The notes under the pieces: generated by a model | The model's database searches: none | The model's input: only the letters and a program-made list of their open reading frames with translations | Told to the model about the DNA's origin: nothing | In this document: piece after piece, positions 25,275 through 43,500 of the stretch | Layout: each line of letters starts with the position of its first letter | How positions within the stretch are numbered: the stretch's first letter is position 1 | Made by a program: the position numbers and the translations under genes | NCBI RefSeq assembly: GCF_028389875.1 | Contig: NC_084668.1 | Coordinates: forward strand, 17,441,993 to 17,505,992 | DNA length: 64,000 bases | Origin: Rhea pennata | Lineage: Eukaryota; Chordata; Aves; Rheiformes; Rheidae | Direction of reading: 5' to 3'

Positions 25275-28200
25275 GGTGCTGAGCCCTGGAGTCCTGGCTG
25301 CCCCCCACCCCGGCCCTGCTCCCTGCAAGGCTCATCCTGGTGGTGGGGGGGGGGGGGTTGGTGCCCTCACCCATGCCCCTAGTTTTGGGGGCACCCACCC
25401 CATGGGGTGCTGGCTCGTAGGGTGCTACCAGCAGCCTGGGAAGGGGCCACGGCAGGACCCCCCCCCCTATCCTGCCCCTCTGCTCTTCTTCCCAGCAGCA
25501 GGAGCTGGGGGTCCTACCCCCATAGCCAGGGGGGTGGGAGGGGGCCAAATTTAGCCACAGGTGCCTTGGGCTGCCCTAGGCCCTAGCTTTGCCCTGGCTT
25601 TAGCCCCTAGCCTTGGGCTTGATGGGTGCACGAGTGCTCCCTGCCTCAGTTTCCCCCCAGGAACACATTGGATTGCCCCCCTCCAGCTGGAGAAGGGGAG
25701 ACTGGGGAACCCCCTTCCACCAGGCAGACTACTGCCAGGGTGCAGGTGCTGGGGTGCCGTGGGGGGGTCTCTTCCCTTGCCCCTCCTCCCACACCCTTGT
25801 TGGCCTTGTGCCTCTCCTCGTTAATGAAGTCCCTGTCCTCCCTCATCGCTGCACTAATTACTGAGTTCATTAGAGGCCCAGCATGCCTGGCTGGGGGGCC
25901 CCGGAGGAGAGGGCTGTGGCTGGCGTGGTGCCCCCAGCCCCGTGCCACAGAGGCTGGCACAGCCCTGGGACACGGCCACGGAGTGGAGAGTGGCGCAGGG
26001 TCCCCCCACCCCAAAACGCAACCTCAGCCCCCCTGCCGGGGGCCCTGCATCCAGGTAAGGGACCCCCAGGGGAGACTAAGGGCTCGGCCTGCTGTTGGAT
26101 GGGCGCTGGGGCAAGGGGGCTGGCCCCCCATTGTGGCTGGAGGGTGCTGTGGCAGAGCACCCCCCCCCCTTATTTGTGGCTGCCCCCCACACCTGTTATC
26201 ACTTTGGGGGGCTCTGGCAGGATTTTGGGTGAAGGATACTCTGAAGATCCTGCCTTCTCCCCCCCCCAGCCTCGTCCCCTCTGCACCCTGTCCGTGGCAG
26301 CTCACCCTCCCCAGCAAGCATGGTCCCAGCACCCCAAATTGGCCCAGCTGGCTCTTAGCCATTTTTTTTGGGGGGGGGTGCAGTGAGGGGATGGTATTCC
26401 CCATTATACCCCTGGTGCCTGCTTTGCACTGGGAGCAACCCCGGGGATGGTAAAGGCTGTAGGGCTCCCCACAGCAGCTCCACCATCCTGCTCCCGCAGC
26501 AGAGGGGGACCCCACAGTGTGCTTGGGGCTGGGGACGGAGCTGGGGGGGCACGGGGGGGGCCTGCCGCACTGCTCAGCTCTTCTCCGCGGCCAAACCCCG
26601 AGGGCGATCGAGGGAACTTTGGGGCCCGGCTGGGCGCCGCATCCGCCCGGCACCAGTACGCTGCTCTCGCCAGCGCTGGCCTGGAGAAGGGCCAGATCCA
26701 GGGCGAGGGTGCGGGATGCCCACGGTGCCGCGGCACGAGGTGCTGGCTCAGCAGGGCGGGCGAGATAAGGCCACGGCAATCCCGCAGGGCTGGGGAGCTA
26801 TGAGACAGGCTGGGCGAGCCCGGAGGCCTGTTCGGCACTGCAAAACCCCGGGCAGAGGTGTACGCAGCTCCCAGGTGTCCCTCAAATCCCGCTCCAGGGG
26901 CGGCTCCCGGGGAACCCGGCCCCTCGACAGCACAGGGTCCCCCAACGCCGGGAGCTGCTGCCCGGCTGGGTCCCCCCGGGTGCCCCTGCGGCAGCCCCGG
27001 TGCCACGGCACGCCACCCCGGCAGCACCCGCGTTTCGTGCCGGGGCTCAGCAGCCTCCTGCCCCTGCAAGGCTGCAGCACGAAACGGAGAGCAAGGGGCG
27101 GTGGCAGCAGGGACAGCCGGGCGCCTGGGTCCCCCCGCTCGGTGCTTCCTGTGCAGAGCAATTCATGCTCTGACTGTGGGTTTTTAAACCAGTTTGTGGA
27201 CAAAAAGGCGAATCCAGCCCCATTCCCCCACCTGTCAGCTTGGGTGAGCATTTGACGGGCTGGAGGCCATCGGTCAGCTGCAGGCACTGAGCAGGGGCGG
27301 AGGCGGAGGAGCGCCGTGCCCCCCGCCGCCCCGCGCCCCGGAGCTGCGCCGCGCACCCCGCCGACTCGCCTGGGGCAAACCCGCCGGCAGGCGCGGGGCT
27401 CCCGACCGCCAGGCAAGGCCGGCGGTGCCGCCTCAGCGCTGCGCGAGCCGCCTCTGCTACAAGCGGTGGCCTGGGCTGACGCCGTAGAGCAGCCGCCCCA
27501 CAGCCCCCCACGCCCCAGCCCCATGTCTCCCAGCCCCATCCTACCGTCTCATACCCCAACCCGCGGCCCCACGGCCCGTCCCACCGCTCAGCACCCCCCC
27601 CCGGGGTGGTGTCCGAGCTCGATGCTCGGAGGCGCAGCAGGTCTCTCCTCGCCCGCCCGCTGGCCTCGCTGGGGGTTTATGGCCCTCCAGCAGCACCTGG
27701 TGTTTATCAGCGCTGCCAGCAGCACGCAGCAGCCAGCTCTGCTCTTAGCCGGATCCGCAGCAGGTGCTGGGGCCAGCGCAGGGCCCGCCGCTGCGCCTGC
27801 CCTCGCTCTGGGACCTGCTGTGCCGGGAAGGGGCTGGCCGCGAGCCCTGCGCCCCAGCCCCGCGTCCCCTCCGCGCCCCGCTCGCCGCGGGCCGGTGCTG
27901 CGGAGAGCCCTGCGTGGTGGAGATGAACCTCCTGGGCCGCAAGCAGGGAGACGGCCCCTGGCCGGGGACAGTCCCGCTGCCAGGCAGCGAGGCGCTATGG
28001 GGTGCGACGGGGAAGCCCTGGGAAGATAACGCCGCAGGGCTGGTGGGACTGAGCTCGTGACGCCAAAGCCCATCACCACCAGGTTTGTGCCTGCAGCCAG
28101 CACGGGAGGAGCCCTGGGAAGGGTGGCCGATACCAGCCCAGGCCCAGTAAGCCTGCAGCAGCCAAGGCGCCGGGGAAGATATGCGCTGTGATAGCACTGG

Positions 28201-28303
28201 GGGTGGGGGGGGTAATTAACCCATGAGTAACGGGGTGATGTGGGATGAGGGTGCTAGGAAGCCCTGGAGGGATGCGAGGACCTTGACTTGAGGCCATTCC
28301 TGC

Positions 28304-28313
28304 CCTTATATGG
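28304..28313. promoter_or_regulatory. VIL1: Perfect CArG box, possibly also TATA-like
   Basis: CCTTATATGG, with a CATTCC (TEAD/M-CAT type) at 28295-28300 beside it. About 960 bp upstream of the VIL1 start codon. SRF drives many actin-cytoskeleton genes, so it could serve VIL1; alternatively it marks the core promoter of the non-coding first exon. Confidence 0.4.
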
Positions 28314-29269
28314 TGAACAGGGGCTGGGACAGGAGGGGACAAAGGTCTCCTCGGTGCTGGCACCTGAGCACTTTGCCTAGGTACGTGCCCAGCGTGGCAG
28401 GGAAGGTGAGGGGCTGGGGGCTGGGGTGGTGGGGCGCAGGCCAGGGGGTCGGGGTGCGCTTCTGCCTGCTGCGACACTGCCCCGTCGGCGAGGGCCTGCT
28501 GGTGACGGAGGGGGGCTCGGGAGGGGGCCAGTCCCTGGCAGCCTGGGGCAGGGGGCTGCACGGTGCGCAGGTGTGCAGGGCACCGCGAGCAGGAGCGGGC
28601 ACCCACCCCGGCGCCAGCAGCTCGCCCGGCCCGGCGAGGCCCGAGCTGTCACCGGCAGGGACGGGCAGATGCTCGGTGCCCGCCTGTCCCGCCCGAGCAC
28701 TCGGGGAGTCCCTCTGCGGACCGGCGAGCAGAGCGGGTCTTCGGGGGCACCGGGTGCCTCTGCGGGCAGCCGAAGTCCGGGCCGCCGAGGGAGGCTGCCC
28801 TGTGCCCGTGCCGCGCCGGGGGACCGGCTGAGTGGGGACGCTGCTGGCTGGCTCTGCGGAGGAGCAGCGTCACCCAGGTGCGGCTGCTGCGCCGGGGATG
28901 CCCCGCGCAGCCTGGCCACGCACCCAGGTGCCAGGCGCCGAGGACGCCCCGCTCGTCTCCTGGCTCCGGGAGCCGCCGTCGCTCCTGCCCACCACGGACC
29001 CTGGCACAGTCCGGGACCTGCAATACCCCCCTCACGGGCTCAGCGCCAACTGGGGCCGGCCGGACGCCAGAGCCACCTCTGCGCCCCACATCCCTGGCCT
29101 CAGGGGCACCCCTAGCCCCGGTGTCCCGGCACAGGGGATCATCCCGGCAGGGCGGCGCAGCCTGGCGAGCTGCCTCCATCCTGGCTTCGAACGGCTCTGC
29201 CTGTCGTTAGCCCTAACGAGGCTGTCGCGGGTGTCCCGGCAGGTGCCCCTGCCTGCAGCGCCCTTCGCC

Positions 29270-35611
<6,342 letters not shown>

Positions 35612-35654
35612 GAGGAGCCCCGGCCTGGGTGCACTGCGCTCATTATTTTTATTA

Positions 35655-35660
35655 AATAAA
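35655..35660 (+). terminator. VIL1: VIL1 poly(A) signal AATAAA
   Basis: Within ATTAAATAAAATG, 44 nt after the stop codon, giving a 3'UTR of about 65 nt followed by T/G-rich sequence. Confidence 0.85.
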
Positions 35661-37659
35661 ATGAGTTTGCAGAGCTGGGCTCTTATCTCCCCTCCAATCA
35701 ACCTCTGGGCTCAGCCCTGCCTGCGCCTCCCCAGCTGCGGGGTTTATTGGGCGAGCAAAGGATGGACAGGGGCACGTCTGGGACAGCACCAGACTTTCAG
35801 CAACGCAGTAGCCCAGAACTAAACTGGGCAGCGGAGCTACGAGCCTCTGGCTGAGCAGCTCCTCCCTTTGCTTCCACCCTCAGCGTACCCTGCAGCAGCA
35901 CGCGAGCACGGGCACGGGAGTTGCCCGAGCCCAGCGCCCCGCTCAGCTGCCAGCCCTGTGCCGGGGCACCCCCCGGCACGCGGCCGCCCAGCCCCGGGGC
36001 GCGCCTGGCACAGCTGGGCTCTCCGCACGCTGCTGCAGCTCCGTGCCAAAGGTCCCGTATACGGCTGGAGCCGCTCCCTGCGTTATCACATACCCCCCCC
36101 ACGCATAAACCACAGTAAATACTCGCGGTACCAAAGGTAAAAGGAACAAGCCACAGCTTGAAGGGATGGTACACATGCAGCCGAGGGAAGCAGCACAGCG
36201 CGGCCACGGCGATGGCTCTGCTGGGGCCAGGGTGCCAGCTGCCCGCAGGGACAGGGGGGTGGGCGCTCAGAGCGATGCAGGGCTGCAGCGAGGGTGGCGT
36301 TAACCCAAAGGAAGCTCTGCACGGGGTGCCATGGTTTGTTCCTACCCCTCCTCTCCAGCCACGACAAGCGCGTTTTCCTTCCACTCGGGCTCTGCAGATA
36401 CAAACTGTGGCACCAACCCCGTGGCCAAGCAGGGAGTGGGGCTAGGGCAGCATTTCCCAGGGGAACAGACGCCAGCTTGCAGACAGCGCGCTCCATCGAA
36501 CCGTGCAAACCTGCAACCGCCCTGGGATGCTCTGGAACCGCAGCCAGGATGTTACTGGAGCAAAGTCCCGGGCGGTGGCAAGAGCGAAGCGCAGGAGCTG
36601 AACGCCGGCGGAAGGGTGATGCCCCATCGCTTCGGGTATTGAGGCAGCTCAGGCTCCATGGAAAGAAGATTCCAAACCAGGAGAGGGTTAATAAAGAGGT
36701 TTTAATTTCACAAAAATCTATCTACACATCATTTAAAAAGGGGGGGGGAGGGGAGAAAAACCCAAGAGCAAAAACCGTAAAGAATAGGGAGGAACAGGTC
36801 TGCTAAAACACAGAGAAAAAGTGCTGCTCCGTATCAACAGTGTAACGAATCAAGAAGTCACTCAGAAACCAACCCAGGCATGGGGTAACCCTTGCGGCAG
36901 GTCCTCATCCGCACGCGCACGCACACACCTGGAACCGCCTCAGCTTCACCGAGCAAGCCTGGAGCCAAGGAGCAGAGCTAAGTGGAGAGTAGCTGCCAGG
37001 GGTCCCGCACCCCTTTTTCTCTCTTTGGCAGTGGATCACAAGGATAATTAGCTCAATGAAAACAAAACCCAACAGACTAGTTCTTTCCAGGCTCCCCCCG
37101 CTCCTCTGCCAAAGCACCGCGATCCTCGCGGATGCCCGAAGCCTGGGTGAAGCGCAGCAGGACGCGCGGGGCTGCGCCGTGAGCGGCGCCTCGTGCTCGC
37201 CGCCGCACAGAGCGCCCCGGGCCCCCCCGGTCCAGCCCCCTCGAGCACGAGGGACGGGCAGGGAGGCGCGTGCCCTCCCGCTATCCGTGCTGTGCTGGAA
37301 AGGCGGCGGGAGGCGACGCCGCAGCTCCAGGCGACAGCCAGCTCCGCTCCTCCCGGCACAGGCTTTGCACCGGCTCTCAGCGCAGCCCCCTGCCCCAGCA
37401 GGCCCTCGCGCACGCAGCTTCCAGCTCATTGACACAAATGGTTTTATAGTCACCAGAGTGGTTAGCGTGGAGTAAATCAAGACCAAATTACCGCAGCCAG
37501 GCGATGAAGGGGAGAGAGGAAGGCAAGATGGGAGTTCCTTGTTTATATACTGAATCACACTCGGACTAAACTAAGCTGATTCAGAAGTGGATAAATGTTT
37601 AACCACTATTCTGGATATTTAGGGAAAAGCCAAAGAACAGCTTGTAACACACATCTCGC

Positions 37660-37990
37660 AGATCATCACTACCTCGGAGGGACGGCCCCGACCCGTCCCG
37701 CCGCGCTGCCGCCCGAGGAACCCTAACGCCCCTCAGCCGGCCCGACAGCAACCGCGGCTACGGCAAGGGCTGGCAGGCCGGAGAGCCGGCGCCAAAAGCC
37801 CGCACGCGTTAAGGGGCTGTAAACGTCTCTCCGGCTACACATAACCCAGTACGGGTCGGCCAGCCCTACCGACCTTCCCACCGCGACGCAGTCGGGGCGG
37901 CGTCAGAGCGTCACGGCGCGGAGCCTCCGAGCGCGCGACTCCCGCAGAGCGGGAGAGACCCATCGTGCGCACGGTGCAGGAGAGCTGTGA
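37660..37990. promoter_or_regulatory. CpG-dense island downstream of USP37
   Basis: About 330 bp with frequent CpG (gaccCGtccCGcCGCGctgcCGccCG and similar), bordered by AT-rich sequence on both sides. No gene start is recognised here. Could be an orphan CpG island/antisense promoter or simply the edge of the GC-rich isochore. Confidence 0.5.
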
Positions 37991-40471
37991 CACGCGATGC
38001 CCCCGGACAACTAACCGCTCCTTTTCCTCCTCGCTCACAGAGAGAAAGCTGGTTTCAGCAAGAACGGGACTTCGTGGAGACTCCTGCTACGGTGAAGGTT
38101 CAAGGGAGCTGCCATATGCCAGAAAAAGCTTAAAGCAATTAACAGATGTTTGCTAATTCTTAACAGCTAGAATAAACAAAAACTTTGTTTTCACAAAGCA
38201 AGGAGGGGTGGTTCCAAGCATCGCCTTTTTCACCTTGATCCAAACAAAAACTGGTATACATGAAAGTTGGCGCACTGAAAAATTGGGCAATGTTTGTTTT
38301 TATTATAAATTAACTGATCTGGAGTGCAGAGCCTTGAAAAACACCCTTGCCACCCAGAATAGCAGAACTGACTTCTGATACTGTAAGTATACTGGTTATT
38401 TACAGCACTAGCATATGATGCACTTGGGGAAAACAGCTTTGCCCTCTGGACAGAGCAGTCCCTTCATCACATTTCCAGGGGCAGGGATCAACAAAAGAGC
38501 GATTCCTGCATCACCTCCTCTTCCCATCGCCCGGAATTCTACCAAAATTAACATAGACAATATAAAAGTATAATGCTTTGTAATAAATTAACATATATAC
38601 CCACTTGGGCTGCATCTTACGAGATAAATGTTTTGTCATGTTTACAACTAAAGGTTCATTCCTAGCTTGGAAACCAGAAAGATGTCACTCTGACCAGATC
38701 CACCAGGCTCATCCGATACGTGGACTGGAAGGTCAGTCAGTCTTTTCATCACACCGGGGTCCCCAAAGGACTTTGCTTGCACAGGACTATCAGTGGTGAC
38801 GGCTGTAGCTCATCGCTGCACACAGAGGCGAGCAGAGGCCACTGAGGAAGCATCCCTATGCCAGCCTGCTAGGGATAAACTCTAGTGGGGAAGCGCCCAT
38901 GAAGAGGTGCCTGCTGTCTTCTAAACTGGTGGTTCTGTCTACTTTGCTTCAGTCGATTTATTCCTGAGAAACTGCTAATGATAGTTTAAAAAACCCAAAA
39001 CTATCTTGACATCAAAAAAGTTTTGTATGTTTTTCTTTTCTTTTTTTTTTAAATAAGTCATTCACCTCTAAAACTCAAGTTGCAAAAATCAGAACTAGAG
39101 GCCAAAACAATAGCAACTCCTCTGCTTAATAGCAACAATTTCTCTGAACTGAGTAAATGCCAGCTAAAGGAAACACCTGCCCTGCTAAATAAGTGCAAAG
39201 GTGCTAAAAAAAGTAAGTCACTAGGCTTTTTTCCCTGCTGAAACAAGCTATAAAATGAGCATCACGTCTCTAAATAGAATAAAACGTAACACCTCTCCCT
39301 AATTGTGTTCTGTTAATGTTGAACATGGGCTTTTCAAAAGCTTCCACCTGGTTTAGTTTCTCCCACTGTACTCCTTAAAAATAACAACAGACATATAGGT
39401 GCAGTAAAAACCATCTCCAACTCCTGGGGTAAGAGACAGCCAAGGCAAAACCATGGTTCAGTCAAAGAGCAATTCAAGTGCCAAGCAACACCCTGCAGAC
39501 ACAGTCTTTTTCCACAGTTCCCATTTCAGGATGACCCAGGCACACACAAAAAGGGTAATGCCAAAACACTCTCATCCTCCCAGAATGCAAGATGAGAAAA
39601 TGGCTGTTGTTCACCTCCCGATACTGATCACAATCTGCTCCAGGAGTTCATCTACCTCCTCAGTGCCTTCAGTCAGAGTTAAATCAAAACAGCCCTAAGC
39701 AATACAACTTCAGTGTGAAATATTGCACACTGAAAAGAGAGGTCTCCTCTCTAAATGGCATTTATGCAACAATGCTATGAAGAAGATGCAATCAAATAAT
39801 AAAACTTTTAAAATTAAAAAAAACACATATACAATCTCATTTCTAAAGGAGGATGACAGTGAATGATGTATAAAGGACAGAGCTGCCACCAGGTATGCAA
39901 TACATTCCACAGCACCGACAGTTTGTTTCCTGGAACTGCAGGTAAATAGCAGAGCACTTACAAACCCATGAAAGTCAAAATGCATCAGCTTGAGTGATTC
40001 TGAAATGCCTGTTAGTGAGACGACTGGCAATAGCATACTCAGTGATCTGGGTTTCCAGTGAATATTACTAACACAATACACACCAGGTTACAGAATCTAT
40101 TGCTTAAATTGCTCTTGGAGAAAATAAATGCCAAGTGATATGTATATCTTCCCCACTCATGTCTCACAGGTGAATGGGATTTTAAAGTAGAGTCTCTTTT
40201 TGCACAATTGTTTTATCAGTTTATGAGCAGCTGTAGTCTTGTGGCTTGATGCAACTCTTTAAGGCTCCATGCTGACAAAGTTATTTGAGAAACAATAAAA
40301 ACTTCACCACAGGAGGATCGCTCTGGGATGCCAAGGTTTAAAAGCGTGGTTCAGGCTCAAGACTTGCACAGATGGTTCAACAAACTGAGTGTCCCATATT
40401 TCTACCTTTTGTCTCTTGTTTTGGCCCTGAGCTGTTTGTTACTCCTGTGTCTGACACAAGTTCAGAATCTT

Positions 40472-40495
40472 CCTTGTTCCTCAGGAGGAACAAGG
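40472..40495 (-). other. USP37: Perfect hairpin just after the USP37 stop codon
   Basis: CCTTGTTCCTC and GAGGAACAAGG flank two bases, giving a 10-11-bp stem that is perfect on both strands. On USP37 mRNA it starts 11 nt after the UGA stop. Confidence 0.8.
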
Positions 40496-40506
40496 TGCTT
40501 TACTCT

Positions 40507-43500
40507 TCACAGAGGCTGACGAATTGATCTTCCTACTTCCATGCTAAGTGGCTGTGCATTTTTTTCTGTTTCTAGTAACTCATCGAAGATATCCCTGTAA
40601 AACATAGAAGACCAATAATGAAACTTATATTTAACAACAAACCACTACATATGACCGCCCTGAGTGAAGTGAGTGGAAAAAAAACAGAACAAAACAAGAA
40701 AACCCTCTCCTCAACAACTAGATTTAATCCACAAGTGTCATGTATCCTGGCAGAGAAAGGTGTCTTATCTAACACCTCTAAGCAAGGCTCCTGGAATCCT
40801 GAAGCTCCCCCCCTCCTCCAAATTATTACAACGATTAAGATCATTGGTAAATCTTACAGAATAGTAACTATAGCAAAAATAAGAGTGCTAGTAAAAAGAT
40901 GAGCATAAATACAAAACACAGTTTGTAGATAAAAGTAGTATCTTCTATTAGAGCAACCAGTGAAGACAGAAAAAGGAGTCAAACTTTCAAGCACAAAGGC
41001 TCTTCTTCGGTTCTGTGTGCCTGAAAAGATACTACTTCTATCTACACACCTCATCTTGCTCATGTTCTAACACTAGTATAGCTGTAACAATACAACCACC
41101 GAGAGGTGAAATAATGGCATTTATAAGTATTTATAAGCAAGCAAGGAAAAACCCCAGCTGCACTGACTCTTGATGCAGATAATGTGTAGTTGAGACACTG
41201 AATCCCCCTCTTAGAAGCTGATTTAATGCATCTTGTTAAAACTCCATATAATACTGGCAGACAATTCTATGCCACTGAACCCTTACAGTACTTCAATTTT
41301 GCCATTCTTGCATGTGATTTTGACTAGAATTTCCTCTTACAAACATATGGAGACACTTTTCATCTCCACTAAAGAGGACTAGAGGAAGAAGAGATCCACA
41401 CTGCCTCACAAATAGCAGATAATTACTGATATCAAAATTCCCCTAAAATACCTACTTGTGCATGTAGAAGAAGATGTAGCCACTTCTGTCTCTGTCACAC
41501 TGAACAGTGGCCTCTAGAGTTCGGGACACTTCCAGGTCATTATAGGTGAACCAGGACTGCTTCTTGATATCGTAGACATCACTGATATAATGACCTTAAA
41601 AAACAGAGAATGCTGCCAGTTCAACCAGTAGGCTGGTTTTAGATATACTGGTCCAATGACCTATTTCAGATTTAGTTGCTAAAATACCCTGAAGACCCTA
41701 GTCCCTCAACATTTCCTGATCAATGAACTGATAACAATCACAAACAACTACATGGATCCCATAAGCAGTACGTTGTCCACATGTCACAGTTACTCTGTCA
41801 GCAAGCCACTATGAAAGATTTGTTCTGCTGCCTAAATAAAAAAGCTGAATTAATATTCTTGCCAACTAAAATTATAAATGCAATCTTAGAAATATTCTTC
41901 TCTGCAAACAATCCTGCTATATTAATTTTGCATCACAGATTTTTAATTTGGATAAAGATATGAAGAATAAAATATGGTATCTTTTACCTGAAGATGATGT
42001 GCTTCCAATATGACTGACGATGCTGATGAGACGATAGGAATGAGGAAGCTCTCCTGTCTAAAAATAAAGGACAATTAAAGCTTTTAGGCATTTACTTTTG
42101 TCCCATGTGGTTTATGGGCAACATGATTTATAGTGGGATATGGGCTTTGACCACTGTATTCAAAGCTGCAAGCCAATCGAGGAACACAGAAACAGACACT
42201 CTGGGTCAGGCCAAATGAAGGGTCCTCTGAGAACCAGAGACAGCTTCCAAAATTATTTAATCTTTCAGCAAGCCAATGGAAATGGAGAGAAACCACTCAG
42301 ACCATATGCTGTCATGAACTCTATACTACAAAGTTTTCTAAACAACTATTTCCTGAGTAACTTCCAGTGATGTCAGAATCAAATCCACCAAATAAACACA
42401 GAAAAACCAAAAGGGAACATCACACTGACTTTAAAAGAGTAAAAATATACTCCTGATAATGGTATACAGATTTAACAGCTAGGCCTGGATATGCAGCCCA
42501 GATTCCCTCGGCCTGCACCTGTAATGGCAGCAGGCAGACAACGCCCTCTTTGCACGCAGGAAGCACGCTTCACCTGCTCATTGGCAATAAAATTAAGTGA
42601 TAGCAATTGGTCTTTTTTTTTTTTTTTTTTTTTTAACCCTCTCTGACCAGAAAACTCAATTGATATGATTAACTGACAATATCCTTAAAATGTTACTCTT
42701 TGTTTAAGGGAAGGGAATTGGTAAGAAAGTAAGAATTGCACAAGGAAACCTCAACTGTAAATATCAACCCTTTCTACTCTGCACAGCTTTCCTTCCCCTG
42801 ATGCTTCCAGGCAACTCTCTCAACACTGCTTTTTGAGAGGGTTACCAGGCAGGGAGCAAAACACAGTTTATGGTTACATTTCACCTGATGACAACAGGAG
42901 TTTTGCCACAGCTTCTCAGTTCTGGTGGTCCAGAATATATAAGCCCATGGCATTATAACTAAGCTACTATGCTGGCTAAAATACTCTTTCTTTGTAAGTA
43001 AAAATTGAGGCCAAAGCTTTGCATGTAGTACAACATTTATGATATAAAATCAACGTTTCCTTCTTTTTGTCACCCACATCAACTTTGAGAAACTCGGAGT
43101 TTCTACATTTTTTTTCTAAGCAAAATAGGGCAGAGTCTAACAGCTAGATATTTTCCACCACCCACTTTTCATCATAAAGGTTTTCTCTAAGACTAAGCAA
43201 GCACATCTCTGTAGCAAAAAACCTTGAATACTAAATTGCCAATAAAGAGGAACTGTATCTCTCAGTTCTTGAAATCATAGATCACCACCTCAGCATTTCT
43301 TTTAAGCTCTTCTGCTTCAGCTTCTGAATACTCCATGTCAAGAACATCCTCATTCCCAGAGTCTTCATCAGAGCCAATGCTGTCCAGGAGAGAGCTGTTA
43401 AACTCTAAATAGTACAGAAACAATGATACTGTGTAAGAATCCACGACACACACATGAATTCAGAACAGGTTGGGATATATTCACCCACATAAACAAACGC

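Larger units (their letters stand above)
25096..29242. other. CTDSP1-VIL1 intergenic region and VIL1 5' flank
   Basis: About 4.1 kb without a supported gene. It contains two Z-DNA-prone alternating tracts, a homeodomain-type element at 25854-25890, an E-box next to a GATA site at 26190-26200, a CpG-rich stretch (26.5-29.2 kb), a CDX-like and a GATA site (27676-27709), a GGTAATTAACC motif near 28,211 and a CArG box at 28304-28313. The VIL1 non-coding first exon is expected within its last kilobase or so but was not located. Confidence 0.6.
35725..40506 (-). other. USP37: USP37 3'UTR (distal end uncertain)
   Basis: Minus-strand sequence after the USP37 stop. Candidate poly(A) signals on - are AATAAA at 38299-38304, ATTAAA at 36701-36706 and AATAAA at 35743-35748. 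The last would put the USP37 end about 70-90 bp from the VIL1 poly(A) signal in a tail-to-tail layout. The segment mixes AT-rich parts with a CpG-dense block (37,660-37,990) and shows no supported coding exon. Confidence 0.55.

Noticed and set aside
28832-29269. Open frame that runs in frame into the VIL1 start, suggesting a longer villin
   Set aside because: The upstream translation resembles no villin N-terminus, an acceptor-like CAG lies just before the start, and MVELSAKV matches the known start of the family.
36690-36695. AATAAA on the plus strand 1 kb past VIL1
   Set aside because: VIL1 already has a good signal at 35655. A distal VIL1 site is possible but unsupported.
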